NCBI RefSeq assembly: GCF_014189535.1
Contig: NZ_CP050304.1
Coordinates: 268,029 to 332,028, forward strand
DNA from: Rhizobium lusitanum
GTDB taxonomy: Bacteria; Pseudomonadota; Alphaproteobacteria; Rhizobiales; Rhizobiaceae
Length of the DNA stretch: 64,000 bases
Direction: 5' to 3'
Positions 45,246-53,230 of this stretch are shown here, in pieces; positions within the stretch are counted from its first letter, which is position 1; each line of letters begins with the position of its first letter. The notes beneath the pieces are model-generated. The model ran no database searches, had not been told where the DNA came from, and saw nothing but the letters and a program-made list of their open reading frames with translations. A program made the translations under genes and the position numbers.

Positions 45246-46027
45246 TCAGATTGCCTTGAGCGTGCCGCCATCAATGACGTAATCCGCTCCTACGACGTTT
45301 GAAATTCGATCGGACGTTAGAAATGTGATAAGATTTGCGACCTCGTCGGCTTCGGTGATCCTTCCGCTCGTCATCTGAAATCGCGCGGGGATTTCGGACA
45401 TGAAAGTTTTATGGTCGACCCCAAAAGCTGCGGCGACAGAGCCGCCGAAGCGCCCCTTCCCCTCCCACAGCGAGGTTCGTACAGCACCCGGCGATACCGT
45501 GTTCACCCGCACGCCTTGGGGACCGAACTCTTCCGAAAGTGATTTGCTGAGGGCGGCCAGCGCGGTTTTTGCGGTGGTGTAGGCGATTGGCCCTGCTGAG
45601 GGTACCTTGGAGTTGATCGACGAAACATTGATGATGGTGCCACGGCTCTTCAGCAACTCCGGCAAAACAGCCCGGCTCATCCACACCGTGCTCATCAGCG
45701 TCACATCCAGATTCGCTCGCCATTGATCGTCTGCCACATCGAGAAAGCCGCCGAGCGCCACTGCGTCACCCGCACCGACATTGTTGATAAGGATGTCAAT
45801 GCCTTCAGCCCGGCTCAATACATGCTCAACCAACTTGGGCGCACCATCGGGGCAGGAGAGGTCCACGGCAAACGCTTCCGGGCTGCATGCCAGAATTTCC
45901 GGGGTCAGATTCCTGGCGGCACCAAAAACCCTCACGCCTTCTCGCGCGAGCACCTCTGCGGTCGCCAATCCGATCCCCGGCTCGCGCCGGTTACGATGGC
46001 GACTTTGTCCTTCAATCCAAGGTCCAT
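45246..46027 (-). pseudogene. SDR-family oxidoreductase, one-base frameshift near the N-terminus
   Basis: The ATG at 46027 (AAGG upstream) begins 'MDLGLKDKVAIVTGASRG'. The frame then breaks at four bases (45975-45978) where five would give the NAD-binding 'GASRGIGLATAEVLAREG'. The rest is intact: 'INNVGAGDA', catalytic Ser in 'INVSSINSK', 'YTTAKTAL' (Tyr-x3-Lys) and the C-terminal 'GADYVIDGGT'. Restored length is 260 residues. It lies between a SnoaL-like gene and a TetR regulator that shares its operator motif, so it is probably the regulated target. Confidence 0.8.
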
Positions 46028-46046
46028 ATCCATATCCTTTTTGTAG

Positions 46047-46057
46047 CTATAGGTACA
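46047..46057 (-). promoter_or_regulatory. putative TetR operator upstream of the SDR gene
   Basis: The 11-base TGTACCTATAG (reverse strand of 46047-46057) occurs here and again at 46700-46710, upstream of the TetR gene. This shared motif is the best candidate for the regulator's operator. Confidence 0.5.
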
Positions 46058-46101
46058 CAATTTAGCGATCAATGACATTGTCCGGATCGGCGTTGATGGT
46101 G

Positions 46102-46680
46102 TCAGATTACGCGGATAGCCGCATCGACGGCACGTCGAAGCCGGTCAGGCGTGTCGGCAACCAGACCGGCGATCCGCAAGCCAAGTACCGTCGTGAATAG
46201 AAGACTTGCGAGAGATGCCGCATCAATGTCGACCCGGAACTCACCGGAGGACTGCCCCTCTTCGATCAACTGGACGAAAGCAGCCTCGGTCCTGTTGAAC
46301 ATACCCTGCACAATGCCAAGGGCGATTTCGTCAGAAGCGGCCAGTTCGGCGGCCGTATTTACCGCCATGCATCCCTTTCTGATTGGTCCTTCCAAATCGA
46401 AGCGTATGAGCTGCTCAAGCGCACCCTTGAGACGTAGCCTCGCCGAAACAGGCTGCTTTAAAAACTCCACAAGTGCATCGGACTGTGAATTGCGATACCG
46501 CTGCAAACACAACTCAAACATATTGCGCTTGCTCTTGAAATGATTGTAAAAACTACCTTTTCCTATGCCAGCGGCATCGAGCAAATCCTGCGGGGTCGTC
46601 CCGGCATAGCCTTTCTGCCAGAACACCTCCATTGCTCTGTCGACAGCGATATCCGGGTCAAATTCAAACGGTCTAGCCAT
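46102..46680 (-). CDS. TetR-family transcriptional regulator
   Basis: The 192-residue protein has the TetR_N helix-turn-helix 'AMEVFWQKGYAGTTPQDLLDAAGIGKGSFYNHFKSKRNMF' and a C-terminal ligand domain typical of the AcrR/YxaF group ('RKGCMAVNTAAELAASDEIALGIVQGMF'). It probably represses itself and the neighbouring SDR gene through the shared TGTACCTATAG motif. Ligands in related systems are electrophiles or quinones. Confidence 0.9.
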   Translation of the reverse strand: MARPFEFDPDIAVDRAMEVFWQKGYAGTTPQDLLDAAGIGKGSFYNHFKSKRNMFELCLQRYRNSQSDALVEFLKQPVSARLRLKGALEQLIRFDLEGPIRKGCMAVNTAAELAASDEIALGIVQGMFNRTEAAFVQLIEEGQSSGEFRVDIDAASLASLLFTTVLGLRIAGLVADTPDRLRRAVDAAIRVI

Positions 46681-46699
46681 GGTTGATTGATAGACGATA

Positions 46700-46712
46700 T
46701 GTACCTATAGGT
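46700..46712 (-). promoter_or_regulatory. putative TetR operator upstream of its own gene
   Basis: ACCTATAGGT (46703-46712) is a perfect 10-base palindrome 22 bases before the regulator start, inside the shared TGTACCTATAG motif. Confidence 0.5.
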
Positions 46713-47064
46713 CAACAATTATTTTATGAGGCTGGCACAAGATCTGCGCCCGCAGACGCGTGGCCTTTATCAACTAAAGACAGCAAAAGCGTTGTTACGC
46801 ATTCCTTTCCAAGTCTCTCCGGCGTCGAATACGGCTTGAAGAGCCTTACGCCCAAACATGCCTTTTTCGCTGAATCTGGGAGCAAAGCGGGGTGAACATT
46901 CAATACCCCGCCTTCAAGGCTGCGAGCATCCGAAGATAGGCAAACCGCATGTCAGCGATGCGCATCGATTCGCAGGCCTCCGTCTGGAGGGTCACAGGCA
47001 TTCTCCTTGGATTGGTTCAACCGGTGTGCGGGATGCTGCCGGCAGGCCATGTCGGGCGAAGGAT

Positions 47065-47528
47065 CGACATTGGGTGATGGCTACGCTGGCCCCTTGGGGT
47101 TCACCCTTCGTCCAACATGTGCGCAGGCACGAGGCTGCATTCTCCGGAATGCCGGACTACATGCACCGCGCCCTGTTGCGAGCATATTTACAGACTGCCG
47201 CCCACAACCCGTTGCCGGAAGATGCTATGGAAATCTACAGCGCCCGTGGCTCGGCGCGGTCGGTCAGCCCGCCTTCTATCGACAGATCGCGCAGATGGAT
47301 CAAAAGTTTACGGATGAGATTCAGGGACTTTACGGCAGGATGGAATGTCCCGTCACGGTGCTTTGGGGAGAGAAGGATGCGTGGATCCCCTTAGCGCAGG
47401 GAATGGAATTGGCCGCGTCCATTTCAGATCAGGCCTGTATTCTATTCCCAGCCTCGGGACATCTTGTTCAAGAAGATAGGCCAGAGACCATAGTCGCAGC
47501 TGTTCTCAAGCGCCTTTCAGATGCCTGA
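47065..47528 (+). pseudogene. alpha/beta-hydrolase, 5' truncated and frameshifted
   Basis: 'LAPWGSPFVQHVRRHEAAFSGMPDYMHRALLRAYLQTAAH' continues, after one missing base in the CCC at 47243-47245, as 'APWLGAVGQPAFYRQIAQMDQKFTDEI', then 'CPVTVLWGEKDAWIPLAQ' (acid Asp) and 'PASGHLVQEDRPE' (catalytic His). The nucleophile region and N-terminus are missing. The region 46713-47064 before it holds no recognisable gene. A copy of the repeated MITE-like element begins 20 bases after the stop. Confidence 0.65.
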
Positions 47529-47547
47529 CGGCTGTCTCGTCCTTAGC

Positions 47548-47665
47548 GTGTGAATCGGCTCAGAACTTTCACCCCGTTGATATCTGTGACAATCGTTTGG
47601 AAATGCACAGAAAATTGAGAAAGTAGTTGGGGTTGTTTTCGCGCCGATCGCGACCCCACTTTTGG
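47548..47665. mobile_element. MITE-like element copy C, left half only
   Basis: The sequence starts GTGTGAATCGGCTCAGAAC then TTTCACCCC and stays similar to the complete copy at 58964 for about 115 bases, up to GACCCCACTTTTGG. It then joins directly to ABC-2 permease coding sequence. No right end is present, so this copy is truncated at the same junction that truncated the permease gene. Confidence 0.55.
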
Positions 47666-48147
47666 TCATGCCAGTCACACCGCTCGAAATCATGCTCAGC
47701 AAGGTCTGGTCGATGGTCCTTATCGTGCTTCTGGCCTCGACCTTCTCCCTGATCGTCGTTGCGCAAGGCCTGCTGCACATCCCGCTTCAAGGTTCGATCG
47801 CTCTGTTCCTGCTTAGAGCAGTTCTCCACCTGTTCGCCACGGCATCCCTCGGCATTTTCCTGGCAACCGTCGCAGGCTCGATGCCGCAGTTTGGACTATT
47901 GCTCATCCTCGTCCTGCTGCCGCTTCAAATCCTGTCCGGCGCGCAGACGGCCCGCGAGAGCATGCCCGATATCGTGCAGGCGATCATGTTTGCAGCACCC
48001 AACACGCACTTCGTCATCCTGTCGCAAGCCGTGCTGTTTCGTGGCGCTGGCCTCGATGCCGTCTGGCCGCAACTGCTCATGTTGCTCCTGATCGGAACGG
48101 CGCTGTTCACCTTCTCCCTGAAACGTTTCCGCCAGTTTCTGAAGTAG
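47662..48147 (+). pseudogene. ABC-2-type transporter permease, N-terminal half missing (YhhJ-like)
   Basis: The 161-residue frame begins 'VMPVTPLEIMLSKVWSMVLIVLLASTFSLIVVAQGLLHIP' and ends 'LDAVWPQLLMLLLIGTALFTFSLKRFRQFLK', the C-terminal half of YhhJ/YbhR drug-export permeases, normally about 370 residues. The break coincides with the MITE-like element. No ribosome site precedes the possible TTG/ATG. A gene remnant of a drug exporter, next to a TetR gene that may once have regulated it. Confidence 0.75.
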
Positions 48148-48184
48148 GCGCATGGACGCCATGCCGGGTGCTGATCAGCGTCAC

Positions 48185-48784
48185 CTAACCTGCTCGCTTT
48201 TCCAAGAACCCGTTCGCCATACACTGGAACGCCTTGATGGCCTTGGGCAGTACGGCCTTGGGCTCATCGCTTGCGGCAACCCAAAGCGCAGCGTTCAGGG
48301 CAGCCCCGCTCAGGAGGCGAGCGGCAGCATCCGCGTCGATTGGCTTAACGATACCTTCGGAAATGAGATGGACGATGGCCCGTTTCGTTTCCTCCAGGCA
48401 CGCGCTCTGGCTAGGCCAGCGTGAGGGGTCGCCGAGAAAAGCAGGACCATCCAGCAACACAATCCGCTGAACCTCCGGATCGAGTGCCATCTCGATATAG
48501 GCCACTCCTTCCGCGAGCAAGGCGTCCCAATCGTTCTTTTGTCTAGCTCCAACCTCATGGGCTCTCCTGGCCATCTCACCATCAACTTGAGCGACCACCG
48601 CGGCGAGCAAACCTTTCTTGTCGCCGAAATTGTGATAGAGCGCACCGCGCGTCAGGCCGACATCCGCCGTCAATTCGTCCATCGAGGCTGCGGCGAAGCC
48701 CTTATCGGCAAACGCTTTTCGTGCCGCAGAGAGGATTTTGCGGCGGTTTTCCTCCATTGATTCCGCGCGGTTTCTAACGGGCAT
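48185..48784 (-). CDS. TetR-family transcriptional regulator (AcrR-like)
   Basis: The 199-residue protein has 'ILSAARKAFADKGFAAASMDELTADVGLTRGALYHNFGDKKGLLAAVV' (TetR_N) and a TetR_C-type tail. It is divergent from the RidA gene. The region between them holds three copies of an ATACG-N3-CGTAT palindrome, its likely operators. The convergent neighbour is the truncated ABC-2 permease. Confidence 0.9.
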   Translation of the reverse strand: MPVRNRAESMEENRRKILSAARKAFADKGFAAASMDELTADVGLTRGALYHNFGDKKGLLAAVVAQVDGEMARRAHEVGARQKNDWDALLAEGVAYIEMALDPEVQRIVLLDGPAFLGDPSRWPSQSACLEETKRAIVHLISEGIVKPIDADAAARLLSGAALNAALWVAASDEPKAVLPKAIKAFQCMANGFLEKRAG

Positions 48785-48800
48785 TCAGCACCATTTTCAA

Positions 48801-48865
48801 ATACGCTCCGTATATTAATTGACATACGCCACGTCTGTAGGCATATTCATATACGTGGCGTATAT
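48801..48865. promoter_or_regulatory. three tandem ATACG-N3-CGTAT palindromes
   Basis: ATACG-CTC-CGTAT (48801-48813), ATACG-CCA-CGTCT (48824-48836, imperfect) and ATATACG-TGG-CGTATAT (48849-48865) lie in the divergent region between the TetR and RidA genes. They look like operators for the TetR protein controlling both directions. Confidence 0.65.
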
Positions 48866-48948
48866 CACCCACATCCATTATTGTGAAGACGTCTTTGCTG
48901 CTCCCTTTGCGGCAGGCGTAACGACGGCCAAAATGACAGGATCCAGCA

Positions 48949-49347
48949 ATGACCAAACGCGACGCAGTCTTTCCAGCGGACCGGCATGCTCTTTATGACG
49001 AACACGGTTACTCGGCAGCCATTCGATCGGGCGATCTTCTGTTCGTCTCTGGCCAGGTGGGCAGTCGGCACGATGGCAGTGCCGAGCCGGATTTTTCCGC
49101 ACAGGTTCGCCTGGCTTTCGAAAACTTGAAGGCAACTCTGATAGCCGGCGGCTGCACCTTCGATGACATCGTCGATGTGACGACCTTCCACACCGACCCC
49201 GAAAAGCAGTTCGCGACCATAATGGGCGTCAAGAGCGAGGTATTTTCGACCCGACCTTACCCAAACTGGACAGCCATAGGGGTCAATTGGCTCGCCGGCT
49301 TCGATTTCGAAATCAAGGTCATCGCTCGCATTCCGGAGCAAGCCTGA
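48949..49347 (+). CDS. RidA/YjgF-family protein
   Basis: The 132-residue protein has 'GYSAAIRSGDLLFVSGQVGSRHDG', 'QVRLAFENLKATLIAGGCTFDDIVDVTTF' and 'PNWTAIGVNWLAGFDFEIKVIARIP', which follow the RidA pattern. The Arg that defines the true imine-deaminase subgroup ('P.R.') is replaced near the C-terminus by 'PNWTAIGV', so enzymatic activity may differ. It is regulated by the divergent TetR, judging from the shared palindromes. Confidence 0.85.
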   Translation: MTKRDAVFPADRHALYDEHGYSAAIRSGDLLFVSGQVGSRHDGSAEPDFSAQVRLAFENLKATLIAGGCTFDDIVDVTTFHTDPEKQFATIMGVKSEVFSTRPYPNWTAIGVNWLAGFDFEIKVIARIPEQA

Positions 49348-49377
49348 TCAGAGGGCTAGGAAGTGTGGACAGTTATT

Positions 49378-49510
49378 TGAACCATAAGATTGTTGCGGCC
49401 AGAGCGATCATCGCTCGATAGTTTCGAGCGGTCTTCTCGTATCGGATGGCTATGCGCCGAAATTGTTTGAGCTTTGAGAAGCAGCACTCGACCAGATGCC
49501 GCTGGGCGCA
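49378..49510 (-). pseudogene. C-terminal fragment of IS5/IS427-type transposase
   Basis: The minus strand reads 'CAQRHLVECCFSKLKQFRRIAIRYEKTARNYRAMIALAATILWFK' and a stop, the conserved end of IS427-group transposases. Everything before is replaced by IS66-type sequence. Confidence 0.75.
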
Positions 49511-49554
49511 CCGGCGGATGGGGGCGGCCATACCATCATGCAGAACGCCTTCTG

Positions 49555-50063
49555 CAAAAGCTCATGCCGGCCACCGCCAAGGAGGAGCGGCGGCTCACGA
49601 TGGTTCGCGATCTGGTCTGGCGTTTCTACAAGGTGTTGGAAGCCTACAAGCAGAATCCTTCGCCACAGGCTGCCCCTGCATTCCGACGACGGTTCAAACG
49701 GATCTTCACCCTACGCACTGGTTATGAGGCACTCGACAAGCTGCTTGAGTGGCTGCGTCGAAGGAAGAACGAGTTCCTGAAGGTGCTCGAGCATCCCGGC
49801 ATCCCGCTGCACACCAACGCATCGGAAAATGACCTGCGGACCTTCGTCACGAAACGAAAAATCTCCGGCGGCACGATGAGCCCAGCGCAAACGTAGTTTG
49901 TCGCCGCGACGGCCGGGTCGCGCGAGACATCATGCTCGGTCTGATGAAGACCTGCCAGAAGCTCGGGCTCTCTTTCTACCATTATCTGGGAGACCGGCTT
50001 GGCATTGGCAACATAGGTCAACCGGTTCCCCAGCTCCCGGCGATCATTCTCGCTCGGGCTTGA
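49555..50063 (+). pseudogene. C-terminal half of IS66-family transposase (TnpC), frameshifted
   Basis: 'KEERRLTMVRDLVWRFYKVLEAYKQNP' then 'FRRRFKRIFTLRTGYEALDKLLEWLRRRKNE' and 'HTNASENDLRTFVTKRKISGGTM' match IS66 transposases. After about 49890 the frame changes to 'RDGRVARDIMLGLMKTCQKLGLSFYHYLGDRLGI' and ends at 50063. The N-terminal half and the tnpA/tnpB genes are missing. The region 50064-50343 has no gene. Confidence 0.75.
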
Positions 50064-50343
50064 ACGCTGGAGCCGCCAGGGCTCACCAGCACTCAACGCT
50101 TTTGCCTGCCGAACCGGCAATGCCACTGTCGCTTTCACTTCCGGATTGCAAACGTCAAAATGTCTTTAGTTAGGTGGGTTTAGAGGTCATTTTGGCCCTC
50201 GATTTCAGCTAACAATTTCATTGGTGGTTTAGAATTGCAAAAGCAGCCGGCAGCATGGGATTGTTATTCTCTGTCAGGGAAGGCCCGGGAGACATCCGAA
50301 GGCGGGTGATAAAGCGATCAACCAAGTTGCTGCGATGGATAAG

Positions 50344-51132
50344 CTAGGGGTTCAGTATCTGCGAAGGTGTCTTGCCGAACAGCAATTTGAAAGCCGCTAT
50401 GAAGGAGGAAACATCGGCATAACCGACCTCAAAGGCGGCTTGGGTGACGCTGGCGCCCGTGCCGAGATATTCGAGTGCTGATTGTAGCTTGAGAGACTGG
50501 CGCCATTGCCCAAACGTGAGACCAGTGTCTTTGACGAAGAGTCGCGCTGCCGTCCGTTCCGTCAACGCGGCTCCAGCCGCCAACAGGGCCAGCGTGTCGT
50601 TACAGCAGGGTTCAGCGATCAGCCTGTCCGTGATGCGCCGCAGTCTCACGTCCGAAGGCTCAGGCAGGGACATATCGGTAGTCTTCAAGTCGGGAACACG
50701 ATCGAGCAGCACCTGTATTAAACGAGCGGCAGGACCCTCGAACGGGTAATCACCACCGAACTCCGACGCGGCGATCAACAACTCGTCTGTCAGTCGATCG
50801 ACCGCAACGACCCGTGACGTGTCGGGTGCAGCGACAAGACCTGGTTCGATATAGCAGGTCGTCAGCCAGAACGGGCTACGCCCCATGATGCGATGTTCAA
50901 CGCCAGGACCAACCCATACGGCGCGCTGCGGCGGGATCACAAATCGCGCCTTGCGCGTCAGCACCGTCAGGACGCCCGCGCTGACATGGATCAGTTGCAG
51001 ACGGCGATGGACATGCCAGGGCACCCGCACGCCGTCATGGCGATCGGACAGAACGAAGATTGGACGTTCTGTCCTGTCGGGATCGATCAACGGAGATCGA
51101 TTTGTCTGTTTAAGCCTATCAAATGTCCTCAT
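50344..51132 (-). CDS. AraC-family regulator with cupin-type N-terminus
   Basis: The 262-residue protein has an N-terminal AraC_binding cupin ('WHVHRRLQLIHVSAGVLTVLTRKARFVIPPQRAVWVGPGVEH') and a C-terminal double helix-turn-helix ('TERTAARLFVKDTGLTFGQWRQSLKLQSALEYLGTGASVTQAAFEVGYADVSSFIAAFKLLFGKTP'). It is divergent from the NAD(P)-binding reductase gene and probably controls it. Confidence 0.9.
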   Translation of the reverse strand: MRTFDRLKQTNRSPLIDPDRTERPIFVLSDRHDGVRVPWHVHRRLQLIHVSAGVLTVLTRKARFVIPPQRAVWVGPGVEHRIMGRSPFWLTTCYIEPGLVAAPDTSRVVAVDRLTDELLIAASEFGGDYPFEGPAARLIQVLLDRVPDLKTTDMSLPEPSDVRLRRITDRLIAEPCCNDTLALLAAGAALTERTAARLFVKDTGLTFGQWRQSLKLQSALEYLGTGASVTQAAFEVGYADVSSFIAAFKLLFGKTPSQILNP

Positions 51133-51198
51133 GCGGCAAGACTACCACAAAGCGATGGCTTAAGTCTCGCTCATCTGATGCAACTTAGGAGCTTCAAC

Positions 51199-51789
51199 AT
51201 GAACATCGTCTTCCTCGGCAAAGGCAATATGGGTGCGCCCCTCGCCAAGCTGGCAACCGTGAGCGGGCACACCGTCCAGGCATTCGGCAGTCAGGACAAT
51301 CCGCTCGATGCCTTGAAGGGTGCCGATCTCGTCTTCCTGGCGACCAAGTATGAGCAGGCGCTGTGCCTCGCCAAGCAGCCCGATGTCGCGCAGGCGCTCG
51401 CTGGTAAGATCGTTGTCGATATAACCAACCCTCTGGCTTCAGACTACATGAGCCTGACGGTTGGACACACGACGTCGGCCGCCGAGCAGATCGCCGAGCA
51501 ACTTCGCGCCGCGCACGTCGTGAAGGCGTTCAACACAGTGTTCGCCTCGTTGCTGGCCAAGCGTGCAGATGGCGAAGATGTCGCGGTCCCGGTTTTCGTC
51601 GCCGGGAACGATAGCAAGGCCGTGGAGACCGTAGCAGACCTGTCTCGGGCCTTCGGCTTCACGACGATCGTCGGCGGCGCATTGTCTAACGCCCGCTACC
51701 TTGAGCCGATGGCGGAGTTCATGATCCAACTCGGCTACGGTCTCGGGCATGGTGACAAAATCGGCTTTGGGCTTCTGAAAGCCGGGTAA
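51199..51789 (+). CDS. NAD(P)-binding F420-reductase-like oxidoreductase
   Basis: The 196-residue protein starts 'MNIVFLGKGNMGAPLAKLATVSGHTVQAFGS' (Rossmann GxGxMG), continues 'GADLVFLATKY', 'GKIVVDITNPL' and 'HVVKAFNTVFASLL', and ends 'FMIQLGYGLGHGDKIGF', a pattern of the NADPH-dependent F420 reductase / DUF-type NAD-binding family. AGGAG precedes the ATG. The open frame to 50893 overlaps the AraC gene and is not used. Rhizobia lack F420, so another redox partner is likely. Confidence 0.8.
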   Translation: MNIVFLGKGNMGAPLAKLATVSGHTVQAFGSQDNPLDALKGADLVFLATKYEQALCLAKQPDVAQALAGKIVVDITNPLASDYMSLTVGHTTSAAEQIAEQLRAAHVVKAFNTVFASLLAKRADGEDVAVPVFVAGNDSKAVETVADLSRAFGFTTIVGGALSNARYLEPMAEFMIQLGYGLGHGDKIGFGLLKAG

Positions 51790-51869
51790 GGTAGCCTGTC
51801 CACGTATCGACGACGCGCACGATTTTGTGCGCGTCATGTTAGCTTGAGCAATGTCGTGGCTGGAGACCC

Positions 51870-52045
51870 CCTGATCAGCTGACCTTGCCGTATTCCGCAA
51901 GGGAAATCGAGCAGCGCGCGGACCCTTGACGACTGCGGCCCGCCCTGGCCGACATAGATAGCGTGAAAAACGTCCCGGTCGCCGCGACTGCGGTGTTCGA
52001 GAACCGGAATGAGCCTTCCGGCCGCGATATCGGCGCGCGGTGAAG
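51870..52045 (-). pseudogene. C-terminal fragment of LysR-family regulator
   Basis: The minus strand reads 'RADIAAGRLIPVLEHRSRGDRDVFHAIYVGQ', then 'SSRVRALLDF', typical of the last part of LysR substrate-binding domains ('...l..G.L..vL........f..vyp......RvrafldF'). The preceding part is replaced by sequence close to the IS5 element, so the insertion likely caused the loss. Confidence 0.6.
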
Positions 52046-52124
52046 AATGCGAGGCGCGCAAGTCCGCTGCTACTCAGGGCAAGATGGCGAAGCGCCTCAC
52101 CATGGCATTGGTGCGTGGACCATC

Positions 52125-53130
52125 ATTTGTGCGGAATTCGGTCTTTGATACATCGTTTATTTCGTTGCCGCGATCGGTGCCTTACAGCGAACGGATTTCG
52201 GGCGTCCGCAGGCGAGCATTCGGTTCAGGATGGCGACTCCGATCGCAGCTTCTGTCTGTTGAGCAAGGAATGACCAAGCCCGCAAACGCGGTCCAATGCT
52301 GCCCTTGTATCGACCGATCGCCGTTTCGATCAGCGCCCGTTTGCCATAGCCGGTGGACGTCTGCCATTTCAGCCGCCCATCTGTCTGCATAGACGCAATG
52401 TGGTCGTCTCTCTGGCAGGATGCTTGGGCGTTGGGCCGTTCAACCGCGTTCGAGCGCGGTGGAATGACGATCCTTGCGCCTGCGCTGTGACGGAGAACTG
52501 CGTCGTAGGTTGGATAGCCATCATAGGCTCCATCGGCTGTGAACTGGCCGATCTCATCGTCGATCTGGTCCAGCAACGGCTCTACCTGCGAGGCATCGCT
52601 GGCCTCCTGATCTGTCAGACTATGTGCAATGATCTCGCCACTATTGGCATCAACAGCCAGGTGGAGTTTTCGCCAGCCGCGCCGGGACTTCGCTCCGTGC
52701 TTTTTTTCCAGACATTGACCGGCGCCATAGATCTTCAGCCCGGTACTGTCGACCAGAACGTGGCCATCCGCTACATGCTGTCGGTCGTTGCTTCTGGTCG
52801 ATGGCTTCCAGGTTCTGGCCCTCCGGCTGAGTGTCGTGTGATCGGGCACAGGCAAATCCAATCCCATCATGTCAAGCACCGAACTCAGAAGCCCTTCGCT
52901 CTGGCGCAAACGCAGCCCAAACACCATGCCCAACATCAGAGTAGTTTCGATCGCCAGATCCGAATAGAGAGGCTGGCCACCACGCGTCTTGCGACGTGGG
53001 GATGCCCAGCCCGCCAGCGCTTCCGGCGTTATCCAAAGGATTAAACTGCCACGGCCGCGAAGGCCCGCCTCATACTCCGCTCAGTTCGTCACTTTGAACT
53101 TCATCTTGGTGATACGGTATCGACGGGAGG
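52125..53130 (-). mobile_element. IS5-family insertion sequence
   Basis: The element is defined by a nearly complete IS5-type transposase. The 3' end resembles the end following the remnant at 28347 (GTATCAAAG then GAA..CCG). Borders are approximate because terminal repeats were not clear. It separates a LysR fragment from an MFS gene. Confidence 0.6.
52157..53104 (-). pseudogene. IS5-family transposase with TGA at codon 8
   Basis: The ATG at 53104 starts 'MKFKVTN', then TGA (53081-53083), then in the same frame 'AEYEAGLRGRGSLILWITPEALAGWASPRRKTRGGQPLYSDLAIETTLMLGM'. The rest is intact, with DDE residues in 'VLVDSTGLKIYG', 'TADGAYDG' and the helix near 'YGKRALIETAIGRYK'. The stop sits where relatives have Trp. 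A later start would remove the conserved N-terminus, so the copy is probably inactive unless the stop is suppressed. Confidence 0.75.
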
Positions 53131-53230
53131 CGTTGTGCTTATGCGGCATGCTCGGTCAACCTAGCTATTTTCGATCGCAGCCGCATAGGTGTAAAATGTT
53201 GAAGTCTGATCCCTGCACCAATGCAATTGC

